A stretch of 64,000 bases of DNA, from assembly GCF_000373965.1 (NCBI RefSeq), contig NZ_KB892863.1, forward strand, positions 124,001-188,000. Reading direction: 5' to 3'. Positions 37,579-45,977 of this stretch are shown piece by piece. The position numbers and the translations under genes are program-made. Below the pieces are notes generated by a model, which saw only the letters and a program-made list of their open reading frames with translations, was not told where the DNA came from and made no database searches. Numbering within the stretch: position 1 is the first letter of the stretch; every line of letters starts with the position of its first letter. Source of the DNA: Uliginosibacterium gangwonense DSM 18521. GTDB lineage: Bacteria > Pseudomonadota > Gammaproteobacteria > Burkholderiales > Rhodocyclaceae.

Positions 37579-38559
37579 TTATTCCTTGGGGCCGCTGGTA
37601 TGCAGAGGGAAAAAGCAGCGCACCTGGCTGCCAGCGTCAGGGCTGGCAAGCGTGGGCCGGGTTGTGCGGCAGGATTCTTGCGCATACTGGCAGCGTGGGG
37701 CGAGCAGGCAGCCCTGTGGCCGGTCATATGCTCCTGGCACCACCCCGGGGATGGTCTGCAGACGTTCGCGCCCTATATTGTTTTCCGGCAAGGCCGAGAG
37801 CAGCGCTTCGGTATACGGATGGCGAGGCTGGGTAAAGATGCTGGGCACCTTGCCTGTTTCCATGACCTGCCCGGCATACATCACGACGACGCGATGGGCC
37901 GTTTCTGCCACCACGCCCAGATCGTGCGTAATCAGCATCAGGGCCATGCCGCGCTCACGCTGCAGGCGTAGCAATAATTCCAGTACCTGTGCCTGTACGG
38001 TCACATCAAGCGCCGTGGTTGGCTCGTCGGCAATCAGCAGGCGCGGATTGCAGGCAATGGCGAGCGCAATCATCACTCGCTGGCTCATGCCACCGGATAG
38101 CTGGTGCGGATAGGCTGCCATGCGCCGTGCCGGGTCGGGAATCTCCACCTGTGTGAGCAGCTCCAGCGCCCGGTTGCGCAAGGCTTTACGGCTGCCGCCC
38201 TCATGTACGGCCAGAGTTTCGATCAGGTGATCCCCCACCGTAAAGCAGGGGTTGAGCGAGGTCATCGGGTCCTGAAAGATCATGGCGATGTCTCGCCCGA
38301 GCATGGCGCGGCGTTCGCGCTTGGGGAGCGTGAGCAGGTTACGTCCGTCAAAGCTGAAGGATTCAGCAGAAACGCGCCCCGGCGCATCAATCAGGCCCAT
38401 CAGCGCCAGCGAGGTTACGCTTTTGCCCGAGCCGGATTCCCCCACGATGCCAACCACTTCGCCTGCATCAATCTGTAAATCCAGATGTTCCACCGCGATG
38501 ATGGGGCGGGCTTCGGTACCAAAGTGCACCGAAAGATTCTTGATGTCTAACAATGCCAT
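37579..38559 (-). CDS. dppD: Dipeptide ABC transporter ATPase DppD
   Basis: A 326-residue ATPase. Walker A is [19 protein letters not shown] near residue 37, the signature [16 protein letters not shown] near 155, and Walker [16 protein letters not shown]. The C-terminal [15 protein letters not shown] segment holds the conserved cysteines of the oligopeptide/dipeptide domain. It pairs with DppF to power peptide import. The start lies four bases after the dppC stop. Confidence 0.94.
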   Translation of the reverse strand: MALLDIKNLSVHFGTEARPIIAVEHLDLQIDAGEVVGIVGESGSGKSVTSLALMGLIDAPGRVSAESFSFDGRNLLTLPKRERRAMLGRDIAMIFQDPMTSLNPCFTVGDHLIETLAVHEGGSRKALRNRALELLTQVEIPDPARRMAAYPHQLSGGMSQRVMIALAIACNPRLLIADEPTTALDVTVQAQVLELLLRLQRERGMALMLITHDLGVVAETAHRVVVMYAGQVMETGKVPSIFTQPRHPYTEALLSALPENNIGRERLQTIPGVVPGAYDRPQGCLLAPRCQYAQESCRTTRPTLASPDAGSQVRCFFPLHTSGPKE

Positions 38560-38563
38560 GGTC

Positions 38564-39475
38564 TTAACGCTTGAGTTTGGGGTCTAGGGCGTCACGCAAA
38601 CCGTCGCCCATCAAGTTGAAAGCCAGCACCGCCAGCAAAATGGCGATACCGGGCAGGCTCACTACCCACCATGCGCTTTGAATAAATTCCAGGGCGCTGG
38701 CGAGCATCGAGCCCCACTCCGGTGTGGGCGGTTGTGCCCCCAAGCCCAGAAAGCCCAGCGCCGCAGCATCCAGAATCGCCGTGGAAAAGCCCAGTGTGCC
38801 CTGCACGATCAGCGGCGCCAGACAGTTGGGCAGCACCACAATGAACATCAGGCGCAGCACGCCAGCCCCGGCAATGCGGGAGGCCGTGACGTAATCCCGC
38901 GAGCGTTCCGCGATGGCAGAAGCACGGGTCAGGCGCACAAAGGCGGGTAACTGCACAATGGCAATTGCATACATGGCATTCATCAGCCCCGGCCCGAGCA
39001 CGGCAATCACCGCGACGGCTAGCAAGAGGCTGGGCAGCGCCATGAGTACATCCATCAGGCGCATGATGCCGGTATCGGTCTTGCCGCCGCTGAACGCAGC
39101 AGTCAGGCCGAGCACAATGCCGATTGACATGGACAGCCCGATGGAAATGATCCCTATGAGTAGCGAGAGACGGGTGCCGAAAATCAGGCGTGAGAGCATG
39201 TCGCGGCCTACTGGGTCAGTCCCCAGCAGGAATTGCGCTTTGCCGCCCTCGACCCAGGCGGGGGGGGCCAGAATCGAATCGCGGTATTGTTCGATGGGCG
39301 AATACGGGGCGATCCAGTTGGCAAACAGGGCCATGAAAATGAAGAGGCCGACCAGCGTGAGGCCGATCAGCGCGCCCCGGTTGCGGCGGAAATCCCGCCA
39401 CAGTTCTGCAAGTGGTGAGGGAGGCGCGCTGATACCTTCTTCCGCCACGGTCAGTTGAGAGTTGGATGTATTCAT
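38564..39475 (-). CDS. dppC: Dipeptide ABC transporter permease DppC
   Basis: A 303-residue permease with an N-terminal OppC-type helix ([25 protein letters not shown]), then [23 protein letters not shown] and the EAA loop [25 protein letters not shown]. The ending [13 protein letters not shown] is typical. It forms the membrane channel with DppB. Its ATG overlaps the dppB stop by four bases (ATGA). Confidence 0.94.
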   Translation of the reverse strand: MNTSNSQLTVAEEGISAPPSPLAELWRDFRRNRGALIGLTLVGLFIFMALFANWIAPYSPIEQYRDSILAPPAWVEGGKAQFLLGTDPVGRDMLSRLIFGTRLSLLIGIISIGLSMSIGIVLGLTAAFSGGKTDTGIMRLMDVLMALPSLLLAVAVIAVLGPGLMNAMYAIAIVQLPAFVRLTRASAIAERSRDYVTASRIAGAGVLRLMFIVVLPNCLAPLIVQGTLGFSTAILDAAALGFLGLGAQPPTPEWGSMLASALEFIQSAWWVVSLPGIAILLAVLAFNLMGDGLRDALDPKLKR

Positions 39476-40482
39476 CTTTGGTGCCGGATACGGGGATTGA
39501 CGACGCCATACAGCATATCGACGATGAGGTTGACGGCAATCACGATGGTGGCAGAGAGCAGGATGCCCCCTTGCACCACCGGGTAATCACGTCGGTGGAT
39601 GGCTTCTACCATCCATTTGCCAATGCCGGGCCAGGAGAAAATCGTTTCCGTAAGAATGGCCCCGGCCAGCAAAGTGCCTACCTGTAGGCCGATCACGGTC
39701 AATACCGGGATCAAGGCATTGCGCAGGGCATGCCGGGTGAGTACGCGCAAGGGAGACAGGCCGCGTGCCCGTGCAGCGCGCACGTAGTCTTCCCCCAACA
39801 CTTCGAGCATGGCCGAGCGCGTCATGCGTGCCAGCGTGGCCAGTGGAATGGTTCCCAGCGCAATGGTGGGCAGGATCAGGTGCGACGCCGCAGAGCGGAA
39901 CGCACCGGGCTCGCCGGAGAGCAGGGAATCAATCAGCATCAGGCCGGTGACCACCTCTGGGTCGTATTCCACGGCAATTCGCCCGGATACCGGCGTCCAG
40001 CCCAGTTGAACTGAGAAGAACAGGATCAGCAGCAGCGCCCACCAGAAAATCGGCATGGAATACCCGGCCAGCGAGACGCCCATGACGCCGTAATCCACCA
40101 CACTGTTACGCTTGAATGCGGCAATGATGCCCGCCGGAATGCCGATTGTCAGAGCAAATGTGATGGCGCATAAAGACAGCTCAAAAGTTGCCGGGAAGCG
40201 ATCCAGAAACTCCCGCATTACCGATTCCTGCGTGACGATGGAGCGACCCAGATCGCCTTTGGCGGCTTTGAATACGTAATCTACATATTGCACGGGCAGG
40301 GGCCGGTTCAGGCCGAATTCGGTCATCAGCTGGGCGTGGCGGGCAGAGTCCATGCCGCGCTCGCCGGACATGGCCTCGACCGGATCACCCGGAATCATGT
40401 GGATCAGTGCAAACACCAGAAGGGTGATTCCCAGAAAAGTGGGAATCAGCACCCCCAGGCGGCGCAGAAAAAAAGAAATCAT
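39472..40482 (-). CDS. dppB: Dipeptide ABC transporter permease DppB
   Basis: A 336-residue permease. It starts MISFFLRRLGVLIPTFLGITLLVFALIHMIPGDP, typical of DppB/OppB, and has the EAA loop GEDYVRAARARGLSPLRVLTRHALRNALIPV. I chose the ATG at 40482 for this reason; the open frame extends 16 codons further without coding character. A 12-bp intercistronic hairpin separates it from dppA. Confidence 0.94.
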   Translation of the reverse strand: MISFFLRRLGVLIPTFLGITLLVFALIHMIPGDPVEAMSGERGMDSARHAQLMTEFGLNRPLPVQYVDYVFKAAKGDLGRSIVTQESVMREFLDRFPATFELSLCAITFALTIGIPAGIIAAFKRNSVVDYGVMGVSLAGYSMPIFWWALLLILFFSVQLGWTPVSGRIAVEYDPEVVTGLMLIDSLLSGEPGAFRSAASHLILPTIALGTIPLATLARMTRSAMLEVLGEDYVRAARARGLSPLRVLTRHALRNALIPVLTVIGLQVGTLLAGAILTETIFSWPGIGKWMVEAIHRRDYPVVQGGILLSATIVIAVNLIVDMLYGVVNPRIRHQR

Positions 40483-40513
40483 GTGTGCACAATCCTTCGT
40501 GTGGAAATGACAC

Positions 40514-40546
40514 AACACCGCATCAATCAAAGACTGATGCGGTGTT
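40514..40546 (-). terminator. dppA-dppB intercistronic hairpin
   Basis: AACACCGCATCA and TGATGCGGTGTT pair perfectly over 12 bp with a 9-base loop and no following T-run on the minus strand. It probably protects the dppA message and lowers read-through, giving more binding protein than permease. Confidence 0.75.
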
Positions 40547-40569
40547 TGAACTGTAGCGCAGACGCTAGC

Positions 40570-42171
40570 TTACTTGCTCAGATCGGTTTTGGAGAAATAA
40601 TGCAAAGGCGGCACAGCGGCAGCCTTGAAGCCCACTACCGTTTTGAGCGTCGGCTCGTAGCGCAGGGAATGGGCGATGAAGACCATCGGGGCTTCCTCAC
40701 GCATGATTTCCTGGGCCTTGGAATAGAGCTTGATCCGCGTGGCGCGATCGTTGCTGGCTGCTGCCTTGGAGATCGCCTCTTCAAAGTCCTTGTTGCACCA
40801 GCGCGAGTAGTTGCCGCCACCCTTGACGGCTGCGCAGGAGGCCAGCGGGCCGAAGAAGTTGTCTGGGTCGCCGTTGTCGCCGTTCCAGCCGAAGAAGCCG
40901 GCCAGATGCTCGCCTTGCTTGGCGCGCTTCATGTATTCGCCCCACTCATAGGTCAGCAGCTTGACCTTGATGCCCACCTTGGCCAGATCGGCCTGCACCA
41001 TTTCCCCCATGCGTTTGCCATCCGGGCTGTAGGCACGCTGGATCGGCACATACCACAACTCCATCTCGAAGCCATCTTTCAGCCCCGCCTTGGCCAGCAG
41101 TTCCTTGGCTTTTTCGGGGGAGTATTCGTAATCCTTGATCTTGTCGTCATATGCCCACATAATCGGCGGAATCAGGTTTTTAGCCACCTGGCCGGCACCC
41201 AGGAAAACCGTATCGACAAGTGCCTTTTTGTTGATGGCATAATTGATAGCTTGGCGCACCAGTTTGTTGTCAAAAGGTTTTTTTGTGACGTTGAAGGAAA
41301 GGTAGCTGATATTCAAGCCTTCCTTCGATTGCAGATTGACAGTCGGTGTGGCCTTGAGCGCAGCAATATCCGCAGGCTTCGGATAGGCCATGACCTGACA
41401 TTCCCCGGCTTTCAGCTTGGCCAGCCGCACGGAGGCATCTGGGGTGATGGAGAACACCAGATTGTCGATCTTCGGGCGGCCTTCAAAGTATTGGTCATGT
41501 GCCTTGTAGCGAACGACCGCATCCTTCTGGTAGGACACCAGACGGAAGGGTCCGGTGCCAATCGGCTCACGGTCAATCAGTTCAGGCGTGCCTGCCGCCT
41601 TCATCTTTTCGGCATATTCGGCAGACTGTATGGAAATGAAATCCATGGCAAGGTCTGCCAGGAAGGGCGCTTCCGGATGCTTGAGTTTGAAGACTACTGT
41701 GTAGTCATCAATCTTTTCCACCTTGTCCACGATCTTGGCCATGCCCATGTCTTCAAAGTAGGCATAGGTGGTTCCCGGGGTGTTCTTGGCAAACGGATGA
41801 TTCGGGTCGGCCATGCGGTTCCATGTAAACAACACGTCATCCGCGTTGAAATCTCGCGTCGGCTTGTATTTGTCGGAAGACTGGAACTTCACGCCATGGC
41901 GCAGCTTGAAGGTGTAGGTCAGGCCGTCTTTGGAAATATCCCAGGAGCTGGCCAGTGCGGGCGCAATATTGGTGGTGCCGACCTCAAACTCCACCAGACG
42001 ATTGAAAATCTGCGCGGAGGAGGCATCCTGAGTGGTGCCGGTGGTGAAAAACATCGGGTTGAAGCCTTCTGGGCTACCCTCGGAGCAAAACACCAAAGTC
42101 TTGGCCGCAAAGGCCGATGTTGCAAACAGGCTCAAGGCCAGTGCGGTAACAAGCGCGGTTCTACGCAGCAT
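40570..42171 (-). CDS. dppA: Periplasmic dipeptide-binding protein DppA
   Basis: A 533-residue SBP_bac_5 protein with signal peptide LALSLFATSAFA-AK. Signatures are KTLVFCSEGSPEGFNPMFFTTGTTQDASSAQIFNRLVEF, RHGVKFQSS, GTGPFRLVSYQKDAVVRYKAHDQYFEGRP and WNGDNGDPDNFFGPLASCAA, the last typical of DppA. The ATG at 42171 begins the signal peptide; the open frame upstream is leader DNA. It binds dipeptides, and in some bacteria haem, for DppBCDF. Confidence 0.95.
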   Translation of the reverse strand: MLRRTALVTALALSLFATSAFAAKTLVFCSEGSPEGFNPMFFTTGTTQDASSAQIFNRLVEFEVGTTNIAPALASSWDISKDGLTYTFKLRHGVKFQSSDKYKPTRDFNADDVLFTWNRMADPNHPFAKNTPGTTYAYFEDMGMAKIVDKVEKIDDYTVVFKLKHPEAPFLADLAMDFISIQSAEYAEKMKAAGTPELIDREPIGTGPFRLVSYQKDAVVRYKAHDQYFEGRPKIDNLVFSITPDASVRLAKLKAGECQVMAYPKPADIAALKATPTVNLQSKEGLNISYLSFNVTKKPFDNKLVRQAINYAINKKALVDTVFLGAGQVAKNLIPPIMWAYDDKIKDYEYSPEKAKELLAKAGLKDGFEMELWYVPIQRAYSPDGKRMGEMVQADLAKVGIKVKLLTYEWGEYMKRAKQGEHLAGFFGWNGDNGDPDNFFGPLASCAAVKGGGNYSRWCNKDFEEAISKAAASNDRATRIKLYSKAQEIMREEAPMVFIAHSLRYEPTLKTVVGFKAAAVPPLHYFSKTDLSK

Positions 42172-42526
42172 GAATGACCTCCATAAAAAACAGACCCCAT
42201 GGGCCTGTTTAAAGTAATTTGAAAACACTACAGTGTGGCTCAGCACAAACAGTCCGCATGGAACATGCCCGAAGTTGCCCTTGGTTTGCGCAATGAGCCT
42301 CATACGCAAAGTACAGTAAACGCCTTAGTTTATATGATCTGGTCCAAAAACCTTAAATTAAGTGTGGATACCTATCGAAGAATCTGTGATAAGCCTATCT
42401 TGTAGCGCAGACGGGACGCAGTTGCGAAAGTACATGGTTTTAAAAACAATAGGTTAGATGCATTCTTGATTTTGCTGTGCTGTGCGCCCTGCACCAGTGG
42501 TTGGGGCGCCTCCATGCACAGCGGCT
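42172..42526. other. 355-bp spacer between the S46 peptidase gene and dppA
   Basis: Directly after the S46 stop, GCTGTGC (42474-42480) and GCACAGC (42516-42522) enclose a GC-rich inner stem; this is a probable terminator or processing hairpin without a T-run. The rest is AT-rich leader DNA for dppA. I see no gene, no consensus sigma-54 site and no clear operator. Confidence 0.5.
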
Positions 42527-44581
42527 TTACTGCTTGGGGGTCATCTCACGCACCAGATTTTTGGCGCCATACACTTTGTCCAGGGCGGCCATAATGGCTG
42601 CCGGGTGTACGGCGATAGCGCGTTCGGTGTCATCTCCGTATTGATAATAGATACCCAAGGAGGCCAGGTTGCCATCAAAAATCAGTCCTACCAGATTGCC
42701 CGCCCGGTTGACGATTGGGGAGCCAGAATTTCCGCCCACGATATCTGCAGTCAGGACATAGTCAAGCGGCGTATCTGGATTGAGCTTGCTACGGGCCTTA
42801 CGCCAGGACGGTGCCAAGTCAAAAGGTGTTTGCTGCGCAAAGCTGGTGGCACGGTCATAAAGACCTCCCACTGTTGTTTTCCACGGATGGGAAATGCCAT
42901 GTTCAACATAACCCTTGGCTTCGCCGTATGATAAACGCAAGGTTCCGGTGGCATCTGGCGCGACTGCAGCACCAAAGGCCGCATAGCGTGCTTGTTCAAT
43001 CTTTGCCGCAGCTTGGCTGATCAGGGTTTTGATATGATCTTCGGTGAATTGTTGAGATTCCAGCGCAATCGGTTCAAGCGCGCGTGCCAGCACCAACATT
43101 GGATCGTCAGAGGTTTCAATTGCAGCGGGACCTGCTGCCAACAAGCGCTTGCGTTCGGCCACGTCACCAATTCTGGTTTGGGCATAGATGTTGGACAGGA
43201 AGGCTTTGGCATTGCCTTGCTCTCCACTCAGGGCAAGGGTGTAGGGATGGTGATCGCCCAACAGTTCGTGCGCTTCCTTTGCACGGTCCAGGCTCAAGGC
43301 CAACTCAAGATCCTTGTAATACGGCTCATCTGTTTTGATCCGGTCCAAGGTATTGGGGAGTGCAGCGGAGCGAAACTCTGGCAGGCGTTTATCCTCTGGC
43401 AGTTGGCTTTGGCGTGCCCATTGCACCAGTAACCCTGCTTGGCTTAACAGGCCATGATAAGGAAATTTCGCCAGCCAATCGAGCTTGGCACGAGGGGTTT
43501 GGTCTGCTACTACCGCTGCCATTTCTTCCCAAGGATCACCGGCGACCTTGCCAGCACTTTTCGCGCGCAAGTCTGCTTCTTGCTGGGATTTGCGTGCAAA
43601 GAACCTGGGTTGGCTCAAAGCCTCCTGCGCGCCTGTCAGACTCTTATACCAATTCTGTAAGCCAAATAATGTTTCTGTGGCTTGCCGATTTGCCTCGGCA
43701 GATTGTTTGGCATATGCGAGCACCACATCAATGCGGCGCTTGATACCCGCCAGCATCAACGGGTTTTGTACATCGCGCAGGAAGCGCAATTGGGCCTCGG
43801 TTTTCAAGCGTTCCGTGCGACCTGGATGCCCAGCCACGAACAGAATTTCCCCAGGTTTAGGGCCTGCCGGGTCGATCTTCAGCCAATGCTTGGGGTGGAC
43901 GGGCTTGCCGTCACGGTATAAACGCACCAATCCCATATCGACGGCAAAGCGTGGATACACGAAATTGTCTGGGTCACCGCCATAGAATCCCACTTGGTAT
44001 TCTGGCGCAAATACTAATCGAACGTCATCGTATCGTTCACTGCGATACAGATGATAGGCAGCCCCTTGATAGAGGGACACAACTTGGCACTTCTGGCTGG
44101 CTCCACCTTCCTTTTGGCAGGTGTTCTCAATCGCCGTGATCACACCACGCCTCGCGTTGGCGCGTTCTTCATCCGTTTGGGCGGAGTCTTCCGCAGCACG
44201 TATCTTGGTGGTGACATCGACGATGTCAATCAGAACAGTGGCATCATCCCCCGAGCAGCGCAACTCCTCCGCATGACTGTGGGCGACAAATCCATTTTTC
44301 ACCAGGTCGCGCTGTGCAGAGGACAGCTTGCTGACGCAATCGAGTACCACGTGATGATTGGTCAAAACCAGCCCTTCAGGCGAAACAAATGAGCCTGAGG
44401 CACCAAAGTTGACGGCAGCGCCCTGAAGATGTGCAAGCCATTGCGCACTTGGCGTAAAACCATATTGTGCTTGAAATGCGGCGACAGGCGCTTGGTTAAA
44501 TGGCCACAACCCCTCGGCAGCCTGGGCGGGAAAACAGGGGACCAGTGCCAGCAAGGCACTGGAAATACGCAAACGAAACAT
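42527..44581 (-). CDS. S46 family dipeptidyl-peptidase (DPP7-like)
   Basis: A 684-residue secreted serine peptidase with signal peptide ending AQA near residue 21. The chymotrypsin-type triad is His in TNHHV (residues 75-78), Asp in VGFYGGDPDNF near 205, and Ser in GGNSGSP near 617. FDGN after the serine loop carries Gly where acidic-specific DPP11 has Arg, so preference for hydrophobic P1 residues as in DPP7 is likely (from family knowledge). It removes dipeptides from peptide N-termini in the periplasm. It lies directly upstream of dppABCDF on the same strand, so its products can be imported by the next operon. Confidence 0.93.
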   Translation of the reverse strand: MFRLRISSALLALVPCFPAQAAEGLWPFNQAPVAAFQAQYGFTPSAQWLAHLQGAAVNFGASGSFVSPEGLVLTNHHVVLDCVSKLSSAQRDLVKNGFVAHSHAEELRCSGDDATVLIDIVDVTTKIRAAEDSAQTDEERANARRGVITAIENTCQKEGGASQKCQVVSLYQGAAYHLYRSERYDDVRLVFAPEYQVGFYGGDPDNFVYPRFAVDMGLVRLYRDGKPVHPKHWLKIDPAGPKPGEILFVAGHPGRTERLKTEAQLRFLRDVQNPLMLAGIKRRIDVVLAYAKQSAEANRQATETLFGLQNWYKSLTGAQEALSQPRFFARKSQQEADLRAKSAGKVAGDPWEEMAAVVADQTPRAKLDWLAKFPYHGLLSQAGLLVQWARQSQLPEDKRLPEFRSAALPNTLDRIKTDEPYYKDLELALSLDRAKEAHELLGDHHPYTLALSGEQGNAKAFLSNIYAQTRIGDVAERKRLLAAGPAAIETSDDPMLVLARALEPIALESQQFTEDHIKTLISQAAAKIEQARYAAFGAAVAPDATGTLRLSYGEAKGYVEHGISHPWKTTVGGLYDRATSFAQQTPFDLAPSWRKARSKLNPDTPLDYVLTADIVGGNSGSPIVNRAGNLVGLIFDGNLASLGIYYQYGDDTERAIAVHPAAIMAALDKVYGAKNLVREMTPKQ

Positions 44582-44943
44582 ATGCCACCTTTCTGGGGTG
44601 AATGATTTTTGGGAAGCGCTTGTGGCGATTTCCTATAAAAAGCAGACTCCTGTAAACAGGAGTGGCTCAAATCCTTGTTGCGGCACTGACACTCGTACTC
44701 GCAATGAGTGTAAACCTTATGCAAATTTCTTGCCTGTTTTGAATGTGTCGGCTACAGCTTTGAGGGTGACAACATTCCGTTGCGTGAGAAACGTTCTTCT
44801 CAATGCACAGCAGAAAGCTTGCTGGTTTGTTTGGGCGTGGCCCGGTTCTGAGAGGGGCGATAAAAACTATAATATTGACTATACAACCAAATAGCAATAT
44901 AGTGATTTAAAGGTTTCGTCTTGATGGTTTAAAGGGGCACAAG
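44582..44943. other. Divergent control region between the S46 peptidase and RND efflux genes
   Basis: ACTCCTG (44646-44652) and CAGGAGT (44657-44663) form a short perfect hairpin or dyad 65 bases before the S46 start. On the other side lies the RND promoter at 44875-44903. No coding potential is convincing in between. Confidence 0.5.
44875..44903 (+). promoter_or_regulatory. Sigma-70 promoter of the RND efflux operon with overlapping inverted repeat
   Basis: TTGACT (44875-44880), a 17-base spacer, TATAGT (44898-44903). AATATTG (44871-44877) and CAATAT (44895-44900) form an inverted repeat across the promoter, a plausible repressor operator. The ATG is 41 bases downstream. Confidence 0.65.
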
Positions 44944-45969
44944 ATGCGTATGGATGCGGTGATTCTGTCAGTCGTGCTCGTCCTGGGCAGCAACTGGGCT
45001 GCCGCTGCAGAGTTGGCGACGGCCCCTGTCCGTGAGGTGCGAGGTGATGAACTGTTCGTTGCCGAGGCCGTGGTTGAGGCTGTCCATCAGGGCGTGATCT
45101 CTCCCCAGGTATCGGGGCGGATTACCCAACTGATCGTGAAGGCAGGGGATTCTGTTCAGAAAGGCCAAGTGTTGGTCCGCATTGATGCGCAGGCGGCCGC
45201 CCAGCAAGCGAGCGCGAGTCAGGCCCAGGTGAGCGCTGCACAGGCACAGTTGGACGTGGCCCGTAAAGAGTTCGAACGCCAGCAGCAACTCTTCCGCAAG
45301 CAATACATCAGCCAGGCGGCACTTGATCAGGCCGAAGCGCAATTCAAGGCAACGCAAGCCGCTGTACGCAGCTCAACGGCTCAGGCGGGGGCGGCTGGGA
45401 CTCAAACGGGATTCTATACACTGGCAGCACCATTTGCTGGCACGGTGGCTGAAGTCTCTGGCGAGCAGGGAGATATGGCGATGCCGGGCAAGCCTTTGCT
45501 GACTGTCTTTGATCCAGGCTCCATGCGGGTGGTTGCCAATTTACCTCAGAGCAAGCTTGCTCAATTACAAAACAAAGCAGAAGTACGTATCGAACTACCA
45601 GGCTTGCCAGTTGGGCAACGCAAGCTGATTGCCAGCAGCCTCACTGTTTTGCCGACTGCCGATACCACAACTCACACGGTACAGGTGCGTTTGGGCTTGC
45701 CTGCTCTATCCGTGCAAGTATTTCCCGGCATGTTTGCGCGTGCCACCTTCCGTCTGCAAGGCGGCGAACACGGTCGCCTGATGATTCCTACCCAGGCAGT
45801 CATTCACCGTACCGAGTTGGATGCTGTGTATGTTCTCAGCCAGGGCAGGGCAATGTTGCGCCAAGTTCGCTTAGGTCGGGCAGGCGAGGGGGAGGTCGAA
45901 GTCTTGTCCGGCCTCAACGCAGGGGAGCGTGTTGCCCTTGATCCCATTGCCGCATCGCGCAGCCACTGA
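44944..45969 (+). CDS. RND efflux periplasmic adaptor (membrane fusion protein)
   Basis: A 341-residue HlyD/AcrA-type adaptor with a signal peptide (AAA-AE near residue 21). It has a lipoyl half GVISPQVSGRITQLIVKAGDSVQKGQVLVRID near 50-80, an Ala/Gln-rich coiled-coil hairpin at 85-140, the second lipoyl half FYTLAAPFAGTVAEVSGEQGDMAMPGKPLLTV, and a beta-barrel to the end. It links the pump to an outer-membrane channel; no TolC-like gene is adjacent, so the pump must share one. The pump gene starts 8 bases later. Confidence 0.92.
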   Translation: MRMDAVILSVVLVLGSNWAAAAELATAPVREVRGDELFVAEAVVEAVHQGVISPQVSGRITQLIVKAGDSVQKGQVLVRIDAQAAAQQASASQAQVSAAQAQLDVARKEFERQQQLFRKQYISQAALDQAEAQFKATQAAVRSSTAQAGAAGTQTGFYTLAAPFAGTVAEVSGEQGDMAMPGKPLLTVFDPGSMRVVANLPQSKLAQLQNKAEVRIELPGLPVGQRKLIASSLTVLPTADTTTHTVQVRLGLPALSVQVFPGMFARATFRLQGGEHGRLMIPTQAVIHRTELDAVYVLSQGRAMLRQVRLGRAGEGEVEVLSGLNAGERVALDPIAASRSH

Positions 45970-45977
45970 GAGGCAGG

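Noticed and set aside
40288-42177. A 629-codon open frame on the plus strand across dppB and dppA
   Set aside because: It is antisense to two clear transporter genes whose motifs are intact. Composition is that of a reverse-strand shadow, rich in His, Gly and Leu without domain motifs.
44598-44894. A 98-codon plus-strand frame in the S46/RND control region
   Set aside because: It overlaps the RND promoter, has no ribosome-binding site and no protein-like motif.
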